A stretch of DNA of 64,000 nt from Sphingomonas sp. PsM26 (GTDB lineage: Bacteria > Pseudomonadota > Alphaproteobacteria > Sphingomonadales > Sphingomonadaceae). Both the position numbers and the translations under genes were made by a program. A model generated the notes under the pieces. It was not told where the DNA came from and made no database searches. It saw only the letters and a list, made by a program, of their open reading frames with translations. Location of the stretch: assembly GCA_030433805.1 (NCBI GenBank), contig JARUXA010000008.1, forward strand, positions 1 through 64,000, written 5' to 3'. This document shows positions 19,698-29,614 of this stretch, one piece after another; within the stretch, counting starts at the first letter, position 1; every line of letters starts with the position of its first letter.

Positions 19698-20723
19698 ATG
19701 AAGATCACGCTGAAGCCGCTTGCCGAGCAGGTCATCGTCATTACCGGCGCGAGTTCGGGGATCGGCCTCGTCACGGCCAAACGGGCGGCTGCCGAGGGTG
19801 CCAAGGTCGTACTGGTTGCGCGGAACGAGGCATCGCTGCGCGAAGCGGTCGAGGGCATCATCGCCGCTGGCGGGGACGCGATCTTTGCGGTCGCGGACGT
19901 CGGCGACATCAAGGCGGTCCGCGCTGCCGCTGCCGCCGCGCGCACGCGCTACGGGCGGATCGACACATGGGTCAACAATGCCGGCACCGCGATCTACGGC
20001 AAGCTGATCGACACCCCGCTGGACGAGCATGAGCAGCTGTTCCGCACCAACTATTTCGGGGCGGTGCACGGCGCGCTGACCGCGGTCGAGCATTTGCGCG
20101 AGAAAGGCGGCGCGATCATCACCGTCGGGTCGATCGCGTCCGAACTCCCCTCCCCCATTCTCAGCGCCTATTCGGCGTCGAAACATGCGGCCAAGGGGTT
20201 CGTCGACGCCTTGCGGATGGAGTTGACCGCGGACGCGCTGCCGATCGCGATCACGCTGATCAAGCCATCCGGGATCGACACGCCGATTGCTCAGCACGCT
20301 GCGAACCATGTCGATGGCGAAGGCCTGATCCCGCCGCCGGTCTATGACCCCGAGCTGGTTGCGACCGCGATCCTCGATGCCGCGCAGAATGTCCGGCGCG
20401 AGATCACGGTCGGCGGCGCCGGGCGGTTGCAGGTGCTGCTGGGGACGCACTTCCCCGCGCTGCTGGACCGGATGGCGGGGCTGATGATTCCCGTGATGTC
20501 GGACAAGACCCGTTCGAAGACGCAGTCGACGACGATCTTCGCACCGACGCAAGGCGGGCAGGAACGCTCAGGCGTCCAGCCGGGTCGCAAGACCAGCGTC
20601 TACACCGCCGCACAACGCCATCCGCGTGCGATCCAGGCGATCACGCTGGTGGGAGTCGGCGGGGTCGCCGCGATCCTGCTGGCGCGCCGCCGTGCTGCCG
20701 ATCCCGCATCGACCGAGGACTGA
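19698..20723 (+). CDS. Short-chain dehydrogenase/reductase with C-terminal membrane helix
   Basis: A 341-residue NAD(P)-dependent oxidoreductase. The nucleotide-binding TGASSGIG motif is at residues 16-23, NNAG follows, and the catalytic pair is in YSASKHA. After the Rossmann fold a tail of about 90 residues ends in a hydrophobic helix (AITLVGVGGVAAILLARRR), which should anchor the enzyme to the membrane. The substrate cannot be told from sequence. The next gene starts two bases after its stop codon, so the pair is probably co-translated. Confidence 0.85.
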   Translation: MKITLKPLAEQVIVITGASSGIGLVTAKRAAAEGAKVVLVARNEASLREAVEGIIAAGGDAIFAVADVGDIKAVRAAAAAARTRYGRIDTWVNNAGTAIYGKLIDTPLDEHEQLFRTNYFGAVHGALTAVEHLREKGGAIITVGSIASELPSPILSAYSASKHAAKGFVDALRMELTADALPIAITLIKPSGIDTPIAQHAANHVDGEGLIPPPVYDPELVATAILDAAQNVRREITVGGAGRLQVLLGTHFPALLDRMAGLMIPVMSDKTRSKTQSTTIFAPTQGGQERSGVQPGRKTSVYTAAQRHPRAIQAITLVGVGGVAAILLARRRAADPASTED

Positions 20724-20725
20724 TC

Positions 20726-21556
20726 TTGCCCCACTATCTCGTCGCCGAAAGCGAAACCGCCGAAGAACGCGATGCCCGCCGCGAGCATGCGGGCAAGAGT
20801 TCGGGCGAAACCTATGCCGCTACGTTGAAGCAGCTTCGCCCCGACGCCGAAATCACGATCGTCGCGCCGGCGGATGAGGATGCGCAGGTCTATTCGGCGG
20901 AGACGATCGCTGCGTTCGACGCGGTGTTCGTGACCGGGTCGCCGCTGCACGTCTATGACGACACGCCCGAAGTTGCGCGGCAACTTGCCTTCATGCGCAC
21001 CGTTTTCGCGTCGCGCGCGCGCTCCTTTGGGTCGTGCGCGGGCTTGCAACTGGCGGTGGCGGCGGCGGGCGGGGCCGTGCGCAAGATGCCGGACCGGATG
21101 GAAGCGGGCATCGCGCGTCGCATTACCGCGACCGAAGCGGGGCGCAGCCATCCGTTGCTGGCCGGGCGCGCAGCGAGCTGGGATGCGCCTGCGATCCACG
21201 GTGACGAGGTGGAGCGGCTGCCCGACGATGCAACCTTGCTCGCGAGCAACGCGGTGACGACCGTACAGGCGGCCGAGATCCGCCACGACGGTGGGATCTT
21301 CTGGGGGGTGCAATACCATCCCGAACTCGCGCTCGGCGAAATCGCGATCGCGCTGCGGCGTCAGGCGGATGCGCTGGTAGAGGCAGGCCTTGCAGAAGAC
21401 ACGAACGCCGTCGAGGCCCGCGCCGCGCTGCTCGATGCGTTGCACGAGAGGCCCGACCATCGCGCGCTGTACTGGAGTTTGGGGATCGATCGCGAATTTG
21501 CTAACGAGGCGCGGCGTCGACTGGAGCTTACGAACTTCCTGGAAATGCTCGACTGA
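20726..21556 (+). CDS. Class I glutamine amidotransferase-like protein
   Basis: A 276-residue protein with the amidotransferase fold. The nucleophile is Cys104 in FGSCAG and the catalytic His-Glu pair is in GVQYHPELA; the oxyanion region is TGSPLHVYDD. Standalone members of this group resemble GMP-synthase glutaminase domains and act in varied amide or gamma-glutamyl reactions, so the substrate is open. Translation appears to begin at TTG, with GAGG seven or so bases upstream inside the end of the dehydrogenase gene. The C-terminal 60 residues are specific to this subgroup. It converges on the DUF4337 gene 12 bases on. Confidence 0.85.
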   Translation: MPHYLVAESETAEERDARREHAGKSSGETYAATLKQLRPDAEITIVAPADEDAQVYSAETIAAFDAVFVTGSPLHVYDDTPEVARQLAFMRTVFASRARSFGSCAGLQLAVAAAGGAVRKMPDRMEAGIARRITATEAGRSHPLLAGRAASWDAPAIHGDEVERLPDDATLLASNAVTTVQAAEIRHDGGIFWGVQYHPELALGEIAIALRRQADALVEAGLAEDTNAVEARAALLDALHERPDHRALYWSLGIDREFANEARRRLELTNFLEMLD

Positions 21557-21568
21557 GCGGACGGGCCT

Positions 21569-22156
21569 CTACCCGGACAAGCCCAGCCCGGTGGCCATTG
21601 CCAGCGCGACGCCACAGCCCGCCACGACACTTGCACCCAGCGTGATCCATTTGGACCGCGCGACCATTGCGATCGACAGCAGCACGATCGCGAGTTGGAG
21701 GGCGGTTTCACCGAGTTCGAACCCCTCCCCGCGATGCGCGGCGCGTTCGCCGGCGGCGCGTTGCTCGGCACCTGCCCGCTCGAGCTGGCCGATCGCGTGG
21801 CCGGCGCGGTCGGGGGTGCGGAGGCGGGCGGCTTCGCGTGCCCAGTTCCTTCGGTCGGCGGGCATTGCGCCGGGTTGCGCGGCGGCGGTCTTTAGGACGG
21901 TTTCGCGGACGATCTTGGCCTGCATGTAGGCGAAGCTGTCGGAGGCGGCGATGTGCTGCAGGACGCTCTCGCGCTGTGCTCCGGCGGCGTTCATGTGGAC
22001 GATCGCGAGCGCCACCGCGAACCCGCCGACCAGCAGCGAGACGCGGTCGCGGAAGCGGCGTTCGCTCTCCCGCTCCTTGCGATCGGCAGCGTTGGAGCTT
22101 TCCTCCGCCCGCTCGATCGCCTCGTCGATCAGGTCCTTGGCGTCGGCGGGTTCCAT
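21569..22156 (-). CDS. DUF4337-family membrane protein
   Basis: A 195-residue protein of unknown function. An acidic, helical N terminus (MEPADAKDLIDEAIERAEES) is followed by a first membrane helix near residue 40, a long charged coiled segment, and two helices at the C terminus (LQLAIVLLSIAMVA and GASVVAGCGVALAMATG). This layout matches DUF4337 proteins. The start was placed at MEPADA because the short upstream extension has no family match. It stands alone between convergent and co-directional neighbours. Confidence 0.75.
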   Translation of the reverse strand: MEPADAKDLIDEAIERAEESSNAADRKERESERRFRDRVSLLVGGFAVALAIVHMNAAGAQRESVLQHIAASDSFAYMQAKIVRETVLKTAAAQPGAMPADRRNWAREAARLRTPDRAGHAIGQLERAGAEQRAAGERAAHRGEGFELGETALQLAIVLLSIAMVARSKWITLGASVVAGCGVALAMATGLGLSG

Positions 22157-22242
22157 CGGGTCTCCAAGATGGTCAAGGTTGCACACGTGTGCGCCGCGTG
22201 GCGCTCCGGCCTGCCGTCACGTAGCCTCTACATTACAATAGC

Positions 22243-22737
22243 TTACAGGTTCGCCTGCTCATCCCGTGGGAGGTCGTCGTCGGGGCCGTAATAGAGTTCG
22301 GCACATTCGGCCCGCAGGCATCCGCCCTCGAACACGATGTCGTCGCGGTAGGCGTTGCGGACGAAATCGAGCGTGTCGGTGTGGCGCGCCTCGAAGTACA
22401 TCGGATGGACGTCGGCGGCTTCGGCACCATAGACCACCCGGCCCACCTTCGACCAGATCGACGCCATCGTGCACATCCCGCACGGTTGCAGCGTCGAGTA
22501 CAGCGTCGCGCCGCGCAGCTCCAGTTCGCCCGTCGCCTCGCATGCGCGGCGGATCGCCATCATTTCGGCGTGCGCGGTCGCGTCGGGGAGTTCGTGGGTC
22601 TGGTTGCGTTCCTCGCCGATCACCTTGCCGTCGAGCACGATCACCGACCCCAGCGGCGAAGTGGACGGGTCCGAGCCCTTGGACCGCGCAATCTCGATCG
22701 CGCGCCGCATCCACTTTTCGTCTTCCTGGGTCATCAT
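22243..22737 (-). CDS. Nucleoside/cytidine deaminase-family zinc hydrolase
   Basis: A 164-residue zinc deaminase. The metal and proton-shuttle motif is TAHAEMMAI and the two cysteine ligands are in PCGMC, the standard layout of the CMP/dCMP deaminase fold (also guanine and tRNA adenosine deaminases). The deeper C terminus with ARHTDTLDFVRN suggests a small-molecule purine or pyrimidine deaminase, not TadA, because the window shows no tRNA-binding features I can recognise. Start 22737 was preferred over an ATG 15 bases upstream because GCGAGG is then well spaced. Confidence 0.85.
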   Translation of the reverse strand: MMTQEDEKWMRRAIEIARSKGSDPSTSPLGSVIVLDGKVIGEERNQTHELPDATAHAEMMAIRRACEATGELELRGATLYSTLQPCGMCTMASIWSKVGRVVYGAEAADVHPMYFEARHTDTLDFVRNAYRDDIVFEGGCLRAECAELYYGPDDDLPRDEQANL

Positions 22738-22805
22738 GCGCCTCGCCACCATTGTCGATCAGCCGGTGAAGCGGCTGAACACGCGTTCCGTTCCCGCGCG
22801 GGGCG

Positions 22806-24137
22806 CTAGCCGGTCGTCCGGGCGAGATAGGTCTCAGCAAGGCTGCGCACGTCGACCCGCGCCTTCAGTCGGGCGGCGAGCAAGGCGGTCCCGCTGATCT
22901 TGCGCTGGACGAACAGCGTGTCGACCGGGGGCACGTGCCAGGTCGACCGGTCGCGCGCCATGTCGATCCCCTGGTCGCGCAGCACCCCGACGAATGCGCG
23001 ATCACCGAAGTCGAACGGTCCGGTCTTGCCAAGTTCGCCGATCACCACGTCGATCATCCGGTCGATCAGATCGCGGTGCGCGGTGACGGCGGCTGGCCCG
23101 AGGAACCCCGCCGCGACCGCCGCCTCGCGGACCGCATCGCGGTCGCCCGCCAACCCGGCCTGCAACAATGTACGATAGCCGGTCGCGGTCTCGTCCGGCA
23201 CGGCACGCGCCGCACCGAAATCAAGCAGAATCATCCGTTCCGTGTCGGGTTGCCAGCGATAATTGCCGAAATTGGGGTCGGTTTGCATCAGCCCCCAGTC
23301 GAGCATTTCACGCAGGACCAGATCGATGAGATTGGCCATCACGCGGTCGCGCAGCGCCTGCGGGGCCGTCTCGAGCGTTTCGATCGGGACGCCCGCGACA
23401 TAGTCCATCGCCAGCACGTGCGGCGTCGTCAGATCGGGATGGAGCGCGGGGACGAGGAACTGTGGTTCATCGCGCAACAGGTCGCCGAAGCGCGCGAGCA
23501 TTTCGCCTTCGCGCAGATAGTCGGCCTCCTCGTGCAGCTGGCGCTTCGCCTCGGCGAGAAGCGGGGCGATGTCGAGCGTCTTGGGGAGCACGCCCGATAC
23601 CCGGAGCAGCGTCGCGACATTGTCAACGTCCGAATCGATGCTGTCCTTGACGCCGGGATATTGCACCTTGATCGCGAGCTCGCGGCCACCCGGCAGGCGG
23701 GCGCGATGGACCTGGCCGATCGAGGCGGCGGCGATCGGATGCGCCTGGAAATGCGCGAAGCGGCGACGCCAGTCCTTGCCCCATTCCTTCGCCAGCACCG
23801 TATCGAGCTGCTGCGGCGGCATGTGGTGCGCATTGTCGCGCAGCCGCCCCATGATCGTCGCGAGTTCGGGCGGAAGCATGTCTCCCGCGTCCATCGAGAT
23901 CATCTGCCCGAGCTTCATCGCAGCGCCACGCAGATGCGATAATTGGTCCGCGACGCGCATCGCGTTGGCGGGGGTGAGCAACAGGTCGCCCATCTTGGGG
24001 ACCTCGCCACTGGCGAGCCTGCGCGCGCCTTCGGCCATCACGTTGCCCGCGACCCCGCCCGCCATCCGCCCGAACACGCCGAGGCGTGCCAGGCGGCCAC
24101 TCGGTACGGATCGTCCCTTTCTGCGATCGTCGCTCAC
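22806..24137 (-). CDS. UbiB/ABC1 (AarF-type) atypical kinase
   Basis: A 443-residue protein of the ABC1/ADCK/UbiB family, which supports ubiquinone biosynthesis or lipid handling. The family's KxGQ motif is present in AAMKLGQMIS, with HRARLPGGRELAIKVQYPG as the lysine-bearing strand and ILLDFGAAR as the metal-binding DFG-like motif. It lacks the pair of C-terminal membrane helices seen in classical UbiB, so it may be the soluble AarF-like subgroup. Translation seems to start at GTG 24137, as no better start exists before the frame enters the DCC-family gene. It follows that gene by 31 bases. Confidence 0.83.
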   Translation of the reverse strand: MSDDRRKGRSVPSGRLARLGVFGRMAGGVAGNVMAEGARRLASGEVPKMGDLLLTPANAMRVADQLSHLRGAAMKLGQMISMDAGDMLPPELATIMGRLRDNAHHMPPQQLDTVLAKEWGKDWRRRFAHFQAHPIAAASIGQVHRARLPGGRELAIKVQYPGVKDSIDSDVDNVATLLRVSGVLPKTLDIAPLLAEAKRQLHEEADYLREGEMLARFGDLLRDEPQFLVPALHPDLTTPHVLAMDYVAGVPIETLETAPQALRDRVMANLIDLVLREMLDWGLMQTDPNFGNYRWQPDTERMILLDFGAARAVPDETATGYRTLLQAGLAGDRDAVREAAVAAGFLGPAAVTAHRDLIDRMIDVVIGELGKTGPFDFGDRAFVGVLRDQGIDMARDRSTWHVPPVDTLFVQRKISGTALLAARLKARVDVRSLAETYLARTTG

Positions 24138-24168
24138 GCCGTGTCTTTCGTTGGAAGATGGGGTGCCG

Positions 24169-24537
24169 TCATGCGGCGTTCTGTTCGGCCTTGCGGGCAA
24201 GGCGTTGGAGCCGGGGGCGGACGCGGAGGAATGCACGATAGGCGTGTTCCAGCAACGGGAGCATGCCCGGCGCTTTCGCGGCGAGCCCGAGCCAGCGCAG
24301 CCGCGGGATCGCGCGCCACATCGCGGCGAAGGCGGCGGCTCCCGAGAGCAGGACACCGTCCTCGCGGGCATGGAAGCGCGCGAGCAGGTCGGCGCGATCG
24401 ATCGGGCAACTGCCGCCGTCGGCCTTGTCGACATCGACAAAGGTGATCGCCTGCGCGCGATCGAGCCGCTGCATCAGCGCTATTTCGCGCTGGCACAGGG
24501 GGCATCCGCCGTCATACCATACCGTGAGGTCCGTCAT
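24169..24537 (-). CDS. DCC-family (DUF393) thiol-disulfide protein
   Basis: A 122-residue protein opening with LTVWYDGGCPLCQREI, the YDGxCxxC signature of the DCC family. These small proteins have a thioredoxin-like fold and are presumed thiol oxidoreductases of unknown partner. A C-terminal basic segment (FLRVRPRLQRLARK) is typical. It is followed at once by the UbiB-like gene in the same direction and the two may be co-transcribed. Function beyond the family is not known. Confidence 0.85.
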   Translation of the reverse strand: MTDLTVWYDGGCPLCQREIALMQRLDRAQAITFVDVDKADGGSCPIDRADLLARFHAREDGVLLSGAAAFAAMWRAIPRLRWLGLAAKAPGMLPLLEHAYRAFLRVRPRLQRLARKAEQNAA

Positions 24538-24634
24538 GGGGGGTATATGGGGATGCGTGCGGCTGGGTCGAGGTGGGGGTGGAGATTAAGGCCCGCTTCG
24601 TCGGTGGAAGGGTTTGGGATGGGTTTGCGTGCGC

Positions 24635-24857
24635 GATTGCGGGGTTCGTTTGCTGCACTGCCCCACCCCTGCCCCTCCCCTGAAGGGGAGGGGTGAAGAA
24701 GAGGCGTGCTCTTGGGTTTGGGCGTGGCGGGAACATCACGCGCTAGCCCCTCCCCTTCAGGGGAGGGGTTGGGGTGGGGATGGCCTGTGTGATTGCGGGG
24801 TCCGCTTTGCTGCACTGCCCCACCCCCGGCCCCTCCCCTGAAGGGGAGGGGTGAAAG
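24635..24857. repeat. Cluster of three CCCCTCCCCTgaaGGGGAGGGG palindromes with direct-repeat flanks
   Basis: This fills most of the 324-base gap (24538-24861) between the DCC gene and the outer-membrane channel gene; no coding gene is seen here. Palindrome copies lie near 24672-24694, 24746-24769 (opposite orientation, with its CCCACCCC flank) and 24833-24852. Copies one and three share about 60 bases: a GATTGCGGGG start, then TGCTGCACTGCCCCACCCC and the palindrome. It may fold into strong hairpins at the end of the efflux operon. Confidence 0.8.
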
Positions 24858-24861
24858 TCCG

Positions 24862-26406
24862 TCAGTTCAGGCCGCCGCCTAGCACGCGGTACAGCGTGAC
24901 CAGGTTGTTCGCACGCGCGAGACGCGTCGTCACCAGATCCTGGCGTGCACCGTACGCCGTGCGTTGCGAATCGAGCGAAGTCAGGAACGAGTCCACCCCT
25001 GCCCGATACCGCGCATCGGACAGACGCGCGCCGACCAGCGCCGCCTCCGCGCGCCGCGTTCGCGCACCGAGCTGCGCGTCGATCGTCCCGCGCGTGGCGA
25101 GCGCGTCGGCGACTTCGCGGAAGGCGGTCTGGAGCGTCTTCTCATAGGTCGCGACCGCGCCTTGCTGCTGTGCGCGCGCGAGTTGGAGATTGCCCTTGCG
25201 ACGGCCGAAGTCGAAGATCGGGAAGGTTGCCCCCGGCGTCGCCGACCAGCTTTCGGTGTTGGCGCCGAACAGGCCGGTCAGCGCACTGCTCACCGTACCG
25301 AAGCTCGTGGTCAGCGAGATCGTCGGGAACATCGCGGCGCGCGCGGCCCCGATATTGGCGTTCTGTGCGATCAGTTGATGCTCGGCCTCGAGCACGTCCG
25401 GGCGGCGCAGCAGCACCGCGGATTCGAGATTGCCCGGAAGCGCGCTCAGCGTCCGGTCCTGCGTCCCGAGCATTTGCGGCAGCAGCGCCGCCGGGGTCGT
25501 CGTCCCCACCAGCAGGTCGAGCGCGTTGCGGTCCTGCGCGATTTGCGCACGCCGCGCGGCGATGTCGTTGGCGGCGGCTTCGTAATTGGTTTCGGCCTGG
25601 CGCACGACCAGCTCGGACTGAACTCCGATGCGGAATTGCGCGCGAGTCAGCTGGAGCGATTGCTCGAAGCTCGCCAGCGTTTCCTGCGACACGCCGAGCA
25701 GCTCCTGGTCGGACGCGAGCGTGAGATAGGCCGAGGCAATCTCGGAGATCAGGCTGATCCGGGTCGAGCGTTGCGCTTCCTCGGTCGCGAAATACTGCTG
25801 GAGCGCGCTTTCGCTAAGGTTGCGCAGGCGGCCCCACAGGTCGAGCTCGAACTGCGAGATACCGACATTCGCCGAGTAGAATTCGATGTTGGAACTCGTG
25901 GTCGTACCGACGCCGGTGCCGGTGCCTGTTCCGGTCCCAGTTCCAGTTCCAGTTCCAGTTCCAGTTCCAGTGCCCGTACCAGTCCCGGTGCCCGTGCCAA
26001 TACCACCGCCGCCGATCCCACCGCCGCCGCCAGCCGTCGCCGCACCCAGCGCATTCGAGTAAAATGCCGAACCGGTCGCGTTGATGGCGGGCAACTGGCC
26101 CGAGCGCTGCACACGATACTGCGCCCTCGCCTGCTGCACGTTCGCCGCGGCGAGGCGCAGGTCGCGGTTGTTCTCCAGCCCCAGCGCGATGACGTCGCGC
26201 AGCTTTGGATCGGTGAAGAACGTCCGCCAGCCGATCTTGGTCACGTCCGGCGCGTCGCTCGGCGCGACCGGATAGGGTCCGCCCTGCGGCAGCGTGACGG
26301 GCACGGCGCCCTGCGGACGGACGTAGTTCGGCGCCATGTTGCACCCTGCGAGAGCAGCCGTCGCCAGCAGCACCGCGACGGTGCGGATCGTCGTCTTCAT
26401 CTTCAT
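24862..26406 (-). CDS. RND efflux outer-membrane channel lipoprotein (NodT/OprM family)
   Basis: A 514-residue outer-membrane factor. The N terminus is a lipoprotein signal with lipobox LAGC (Cys22). Repeated periplasmic helices follow the OprM plan, with [11 protein letters not shown] after the first barrel hairpin and [10 protein letters not shown] in the second half. Residues 126-136 are glycine-rich and residues 137-164 are fourteen consecutive Gly-Thr pairs, coded at 25915-25998 by a hexanucleotide tract; this lies between the two strands of the first hairpin, the predicted outer-surface loop. The start overlaps the permease stop by 4 bases. It exports drugs or solvents together with its partners. 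Confidence 0.93.
   Translation of the reverse strand: MKMKTTIRTVAVLLATAALAGCNMAPNYVRPQGAVPVTLPQGGPYPVAPSDAPDVTKIGWRTFFTDPKLRDVIALGLENNRDLRLAAANVQQARAQYRVQRSGQLPAINATGSAFYSNALGAATAGGGGGIGGGGIGTGTGTGTGTGTGTGTGTGTGTGTGTGTGVGTTTSSNIEFYSANVGISQFELDLWGRLRNLSESALQQYFATEEAQRSTRISLISEIASAYLTLASDQELLGVSQETLASFEQSLQLTRAQFRIGVQSELVVRQAETNYEAAANDIAARRAQIAQDRNALDLLVGTTTPAALLPQMLGTQDRTLSALPGNLESAVLLRRPDVLEAEHQLIAQNANIGAARAAMFPTISLTTSFGTVSSALTGLFGANTESWSATPGATFPIFDFGRRKGNLQLARAQQQGAVATYEKTLQTAFREVADALATRGTIDAQLGARTRRAEAALVGARLSDARYRAGVDSFLTSLDSQRTAYGARQDLVTTRLARANNLVTLYRVLGGGLN
25915..25998 (-). repeat. Hexanucleotide tract encoding 14 Gly-Thr pairs
   Basis: On the plus strand the tract is built from six-base units of the form (N)GT(N)CC; 25939-25971 is five and a half perfect AGTTCC copies and the flanks are degenerate copies. 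Because the unit is six bases long, gain or loss of units changes protein length by two residues without shifting the frame. It lies within the outer-membrane channel gene. Confidence 0.9.
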
Positions 26407-29400
26407 GCTCCCTGGGGCGCGCTATTGGGGGCGGGCGGACCCATCGGGGCGGCGTCACGATCGTCGCCAGCCCTGGGGGTCCCGTCGTTGTTCTTCTTCT
26501 TGCGACCCGCGAACACCGCGCGGACGACGACGAAGAACATCGGGATGAAGAAGATCCCGAGGATCGTCGCGGTCAGCATCCCGCCGACCACCGCACGACC
26601 GATCGCATTCTGCCCGCCGGCACCCGCGCCGGTCGAAATCGCGAGCGGCAGCACGCCGAAGATGAACGCGAGGCTGGTCATCAGGATCGGTCGCAACCGG
26701 GTCTTCGCGGCTTCGATCGCGGCATCGAAGGCGGTCATCCCCTCGCGCATCCGTTCCTCGGCGAATTCCACGATCAGGATCGCGTTCTTCGCCGAGACGC
26801 CGATCGTGGTGATCAGGCCGACCTGCAGATAGATGTCGTTGTTGAGCCCGGTGATCAGCGCGGCAAGCAACGCACCGACGACGCCGAGCGGCACCACCAG
26901 CAGCACCGAAATCGGCACCGACCAGCTTTCGTACAGCGCGGCAAGACACAGGAACACGATCAGCAGCGACAGCCCGTAGAGCGACGGTGCCTGCCCGCCC
27001 GAGAGCTTTTCCTCATACGACAGGCCGGTCCATTCGAGATCGGTGCCGGGCGGAAGCTTGGCGTGGATTTCCTGCATCGCTTCGAGCGCGGCACCCGTGC
27101 TGAGCCCCGGCGCCGATCCACCCTGCAATTCCATCGCGGGCTGGCCGTTGTAGCGAGTCAGCTGGACGGGTGCCTGAGTCCAGCGCAGCGTCGTGAAGGC
27201 GCTGTAGGGGACCATCGCGCCGTTCGCGCCGCGGACGTAATATTTGTCGAGATCCTCGGGCTTGAGGCGGAACGGTGCATCGGCCTGGACGAACACGCGC
27301 TTGACGCGGCCACGGTCGATGAAGTCGTTGACATACTGGCTGCCCCAGGCGGTCGAGATCGTCTGGTTGACCTCACCCAGGTCGAGCCCGAGCGCCCGCG
27401 CCTTGTCCTGATCGACGTCGATCTTGAGCTGCGGCGCGTCCTCGAGCGACATCGGGCGGACCTGTGCGAGGCGCTTGTCCTGCATCGCCATGCCCAGCAT
27501 CATGTTGCGCATCTGAACGAGCTTTTCATGCCCCATGCCGACCGTGTCGACCAGCTGGAGGTCGAAGCCGGTCGCGTTGCCGAGTTCCTGGACCGCGGGC
27601 GGCACGATCGCGAAGATCATCGCGTCGTGGAATTGCGAGAACGCGCCCATCGCGCGCCCGGCGATCGCCTGCGCCTTGTTGGCAGCACCGGAACGGTCCT
27701 CCCAGCCCTTGAGCGGGACGAATGCAAGTCCGGCGTTCTGCCCCGCACCGGCAAAGCTGAACCCGCTGATGGTGAAGACGCCTTCGACGTTCGCCTTTTC
27801 CTTGTTCATGAAATAGTCGCGGACCTGCGCGAGCCCTGCGTCGGTGCGCGCGGTGGTGGCACCCGATGGGCCCTGCACCAGCGCGATCACGGTGCCCTGA
27901 TCCTCGTCCGGCAGGAAGCCGGTCGGCAAGCGAATGAACAGGAAGGCCATCAGCCCGGCGATCGCGAGGAACGCAATCATCGACCGGCCCCAGCGGTGCG
28001 CGGTGCTGCGCACGCCCTTCTCATACTTCTTGGTGCCGCGGTCGAACGTCCGGTTGAACCAGCGGAAGAAGCGCGACAGCGGGCCGTTGCCTTCCGCCTT
28101 GTCGGGATCGTGCGGCTTGAGGATCGTCGCGCACAAAGCGGGCGTCAGGATCAACGCGACCAGCACCGATAGCGCCATCGCCGAGACGATCGTGATCGAG
28201 AACTGGCGATAGATCACGCCCGTCGACCCGCCGAAGAAGGCCATCGGCAGGAACACCGCGGACAACACAAGGCCGATGCCGACCAGCGCGCTGCTAATCT
28301 CGTCCATCGACTTGCGGGCAGCTTCGCGTGGAGAGAGATGTTCGGTGGTGATCAGGCGTTCGACGTTCTCGACCACGACGATCGCGTCATCGACGAGCAG
28401 ACCGATCGCCAGCACCATGCCGAACAAGGTCAGCGTGTTGATCGAATAGCCAGCGACCGCGAGCACGGCAAAGGTGCCGAGCAACACCACCGGAACCGCG
28501 ATCGTCGGGATCAGCGTCGCGCGCCAGTTCTGGAGGAACAGGTACATGACGAGGAACACGAGAACGACCGCCTCGATCAGCGTGTGGACGACCTGTTCGA
28601 TCGACAAACGGACGAACGGGGTCGAATCGTACGGGTAGATGACCTTGACGTCCGACGGGAAGGTCTTGGACATCTCGCCGATCCGCGCCTTGACCGCATC
28701 GACGGTGGCGAGCGCATTCGCACCCGGCGCGAGCTTGATCCCGATCCCGGCGGCGGGCTTGCCGTTGTAGAGTGTGCTGAAGCCGTAATCGGCCGCGCCG
28801 AGTTCGACCCGTGCGACGTCGTTGAGGCGTACTACGGCTCCGGTGGCGTCGGTCTTGAGACGGATATTGCCGAACTGTTCGGGCGTGTTGAGACGCGACT
28901 GGATCGAGACGGTCGCGTTGAGCATCTGGCTGGCGGGCGCGGGCTGTGCGCCGAGCTGGCCTGCGGAAACCTGTGCGTTCTGCGCCTGGAGCGCGGCGGT
29001 GACGTCCGCGATGGTCAGCTGATAGCCGTTGAGCTTGAGCGGATCGATCCACACGCGCATCGCATATTGCGCGCCGAACAACTGCGTATCGCCGACGCCG
29101 TTGATGCGGCTGAGCGGATCCTGGACCTTGGACGCGAGCAGATCGGCGAGATCGGACGCGCTATGCCGCTCGTCCTGCGAATAAACGCCGATGATCAGCA
29201 GGAAGTTGGACGTCGCCTTGGCGACCTGGATGCCCTGTTGCTGGACTTCCTGCGGCAACAGCGGGGTCGCCGCCTGCAGCTTGTTCTGGACCTGGACCTG
29301 CGCGATGTCGGGGTCGGTGCCCTGTTCGAAGGTCAGCGTGATCGTCACGGTGCCCGCCGAGCTCGACGACGACGAGAAGTAGCGAAGGTTGTCGATGCCC

Positions 29401-29609
29401 TTCATCTGCTGCTCGATGATCTGCGTCGTCGTATTCTCGAGCGTCTGCGCGTCGGCACCCGGATAGGTCGCGGTGATGCTGACCGAGGGCGGCGCGATCG
29501 AGGGGAACTGCGCGATCGGCAGGCTGCGGATCGCGATGAACCCGCCGACCATCAGAATGATCGCGATGACCCATGCGAAGATGGGTCGTTCGATGAAAAA
29601 ACGCGACAT
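26403..29609 (-). CDS. RND multidrug efflux permease (AcrB/MexB type)
   Basis: A 1068-residue inner-membrane proton-driven transporter, close to the length of AcrB. It begins [20 protein letters not shown] and shows the paired aspartates of the proton relay in [13 protein letters not shown], the second-half ALYESWSVP and [21 protein letters not shown] segments, and large periplasmic loops. It forms a trimer that passes substrates to the outer-membrane channel through the adaptor. It sits 5 bases after the adaptor gene and overlaps the channel gene by 4 bases, so all three are one operon, likely repressed by the divergent TetR protein. Confidence 0.96.
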   Translation of the reverse strand: MSRFFIERPIFAWVIAIILMVGGFIAIRSLPIAQFPSIAPPSVSITATYPGADAQTLENTTTQIIEQQMKGIDNLRYFSSSSSSAGTVTITLTFEQGTDPDIAQVQVQNKLQAATPLLPQEVQQQGIQVAKATSNFLLIIGVYSQDERHSASDLADLLASKVQDPLSRINGVGDTQLFGAQYAMRVWIDPLKLNGYQLTIADVTAALQAQNAQVSAGQLGAQPAPASQMLNATVSIQSRLNTPEQFGNIRLKTDATGAVVRLNDVARVELGAADYGFSTLYNGKPAAGIGIKLAPGANALATVDAVKARIGEMSKTFPSDVKVIYPYDSTPFVRLSIEQVVHTLIEAVVLVFLVMYLFLQNWRATLIPTIAVPVVLLGTFAVLAVAGYSINTLTLFGMVLAIGLLVDDAIVVVENVERLITTEHLSPREAARKSMDEISSALVGIGLVLSAVFLPMAFFGGSTGVIYRQFSITIVSAMALSVLVALILTPALCATILKPHDPDKAEGNGPLSRFFRWFNRTFDRGTKKYEKGVRSTAHRWGRSMIAFLAIAGLMAFLFIRLPTGFLPDEDQGTVIALVQGPSGATTARTDAGLAQVRDYFMNKEKANVEGVFTISGFSFAGAGQNAGLAFVPLKGWEDRSGAANKAQAIAGRAMGAFSQFHDAMIFAIVPPAVQELGNATGFDLQLVDTVGMGHEKLVQMRNMMLGMAMQDKRLAQVRPMSLEDAPQLKIDVDQDKARALGLDLGEVNQTISTAWGSQYVNDFIDRGRVKRVFVQADAPFRLKPEDLDKYYVRGANGAMVPYSAFTTLRWTQAPVQLTRYNGQPAMELQGGSAPGLSTGAALEAMQEIHAKLPPGTDLEWTGLSYEEKLSGGQAPSLYGLSLLIVFLCLAALYESWSVPISVLLVVPLGVVGALLAALITGLNNDIYLQVGLITTIGVSAKNAILIVEFAEERMREGMTAFDAAIEAAKTRLRPILMTSLAFIFGVLPLAISTGAGAGGQNAIGRAVVGGMLTATILGIFFIPMFFVVVRAVFAGRKKKNNDGTPRAGDDRDAAPMGPPAPNSAPQGA

Positions 29610-29614
29610 GGGCG

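Noticed and set aside
24134..24171. A small open frame between the DCC gene and the UbiB-like gene
   Set aside because: It would encode only about a dozen residues and overlaps the likely GTG start of the UbiB-like gene; no conservation signal can be judged.
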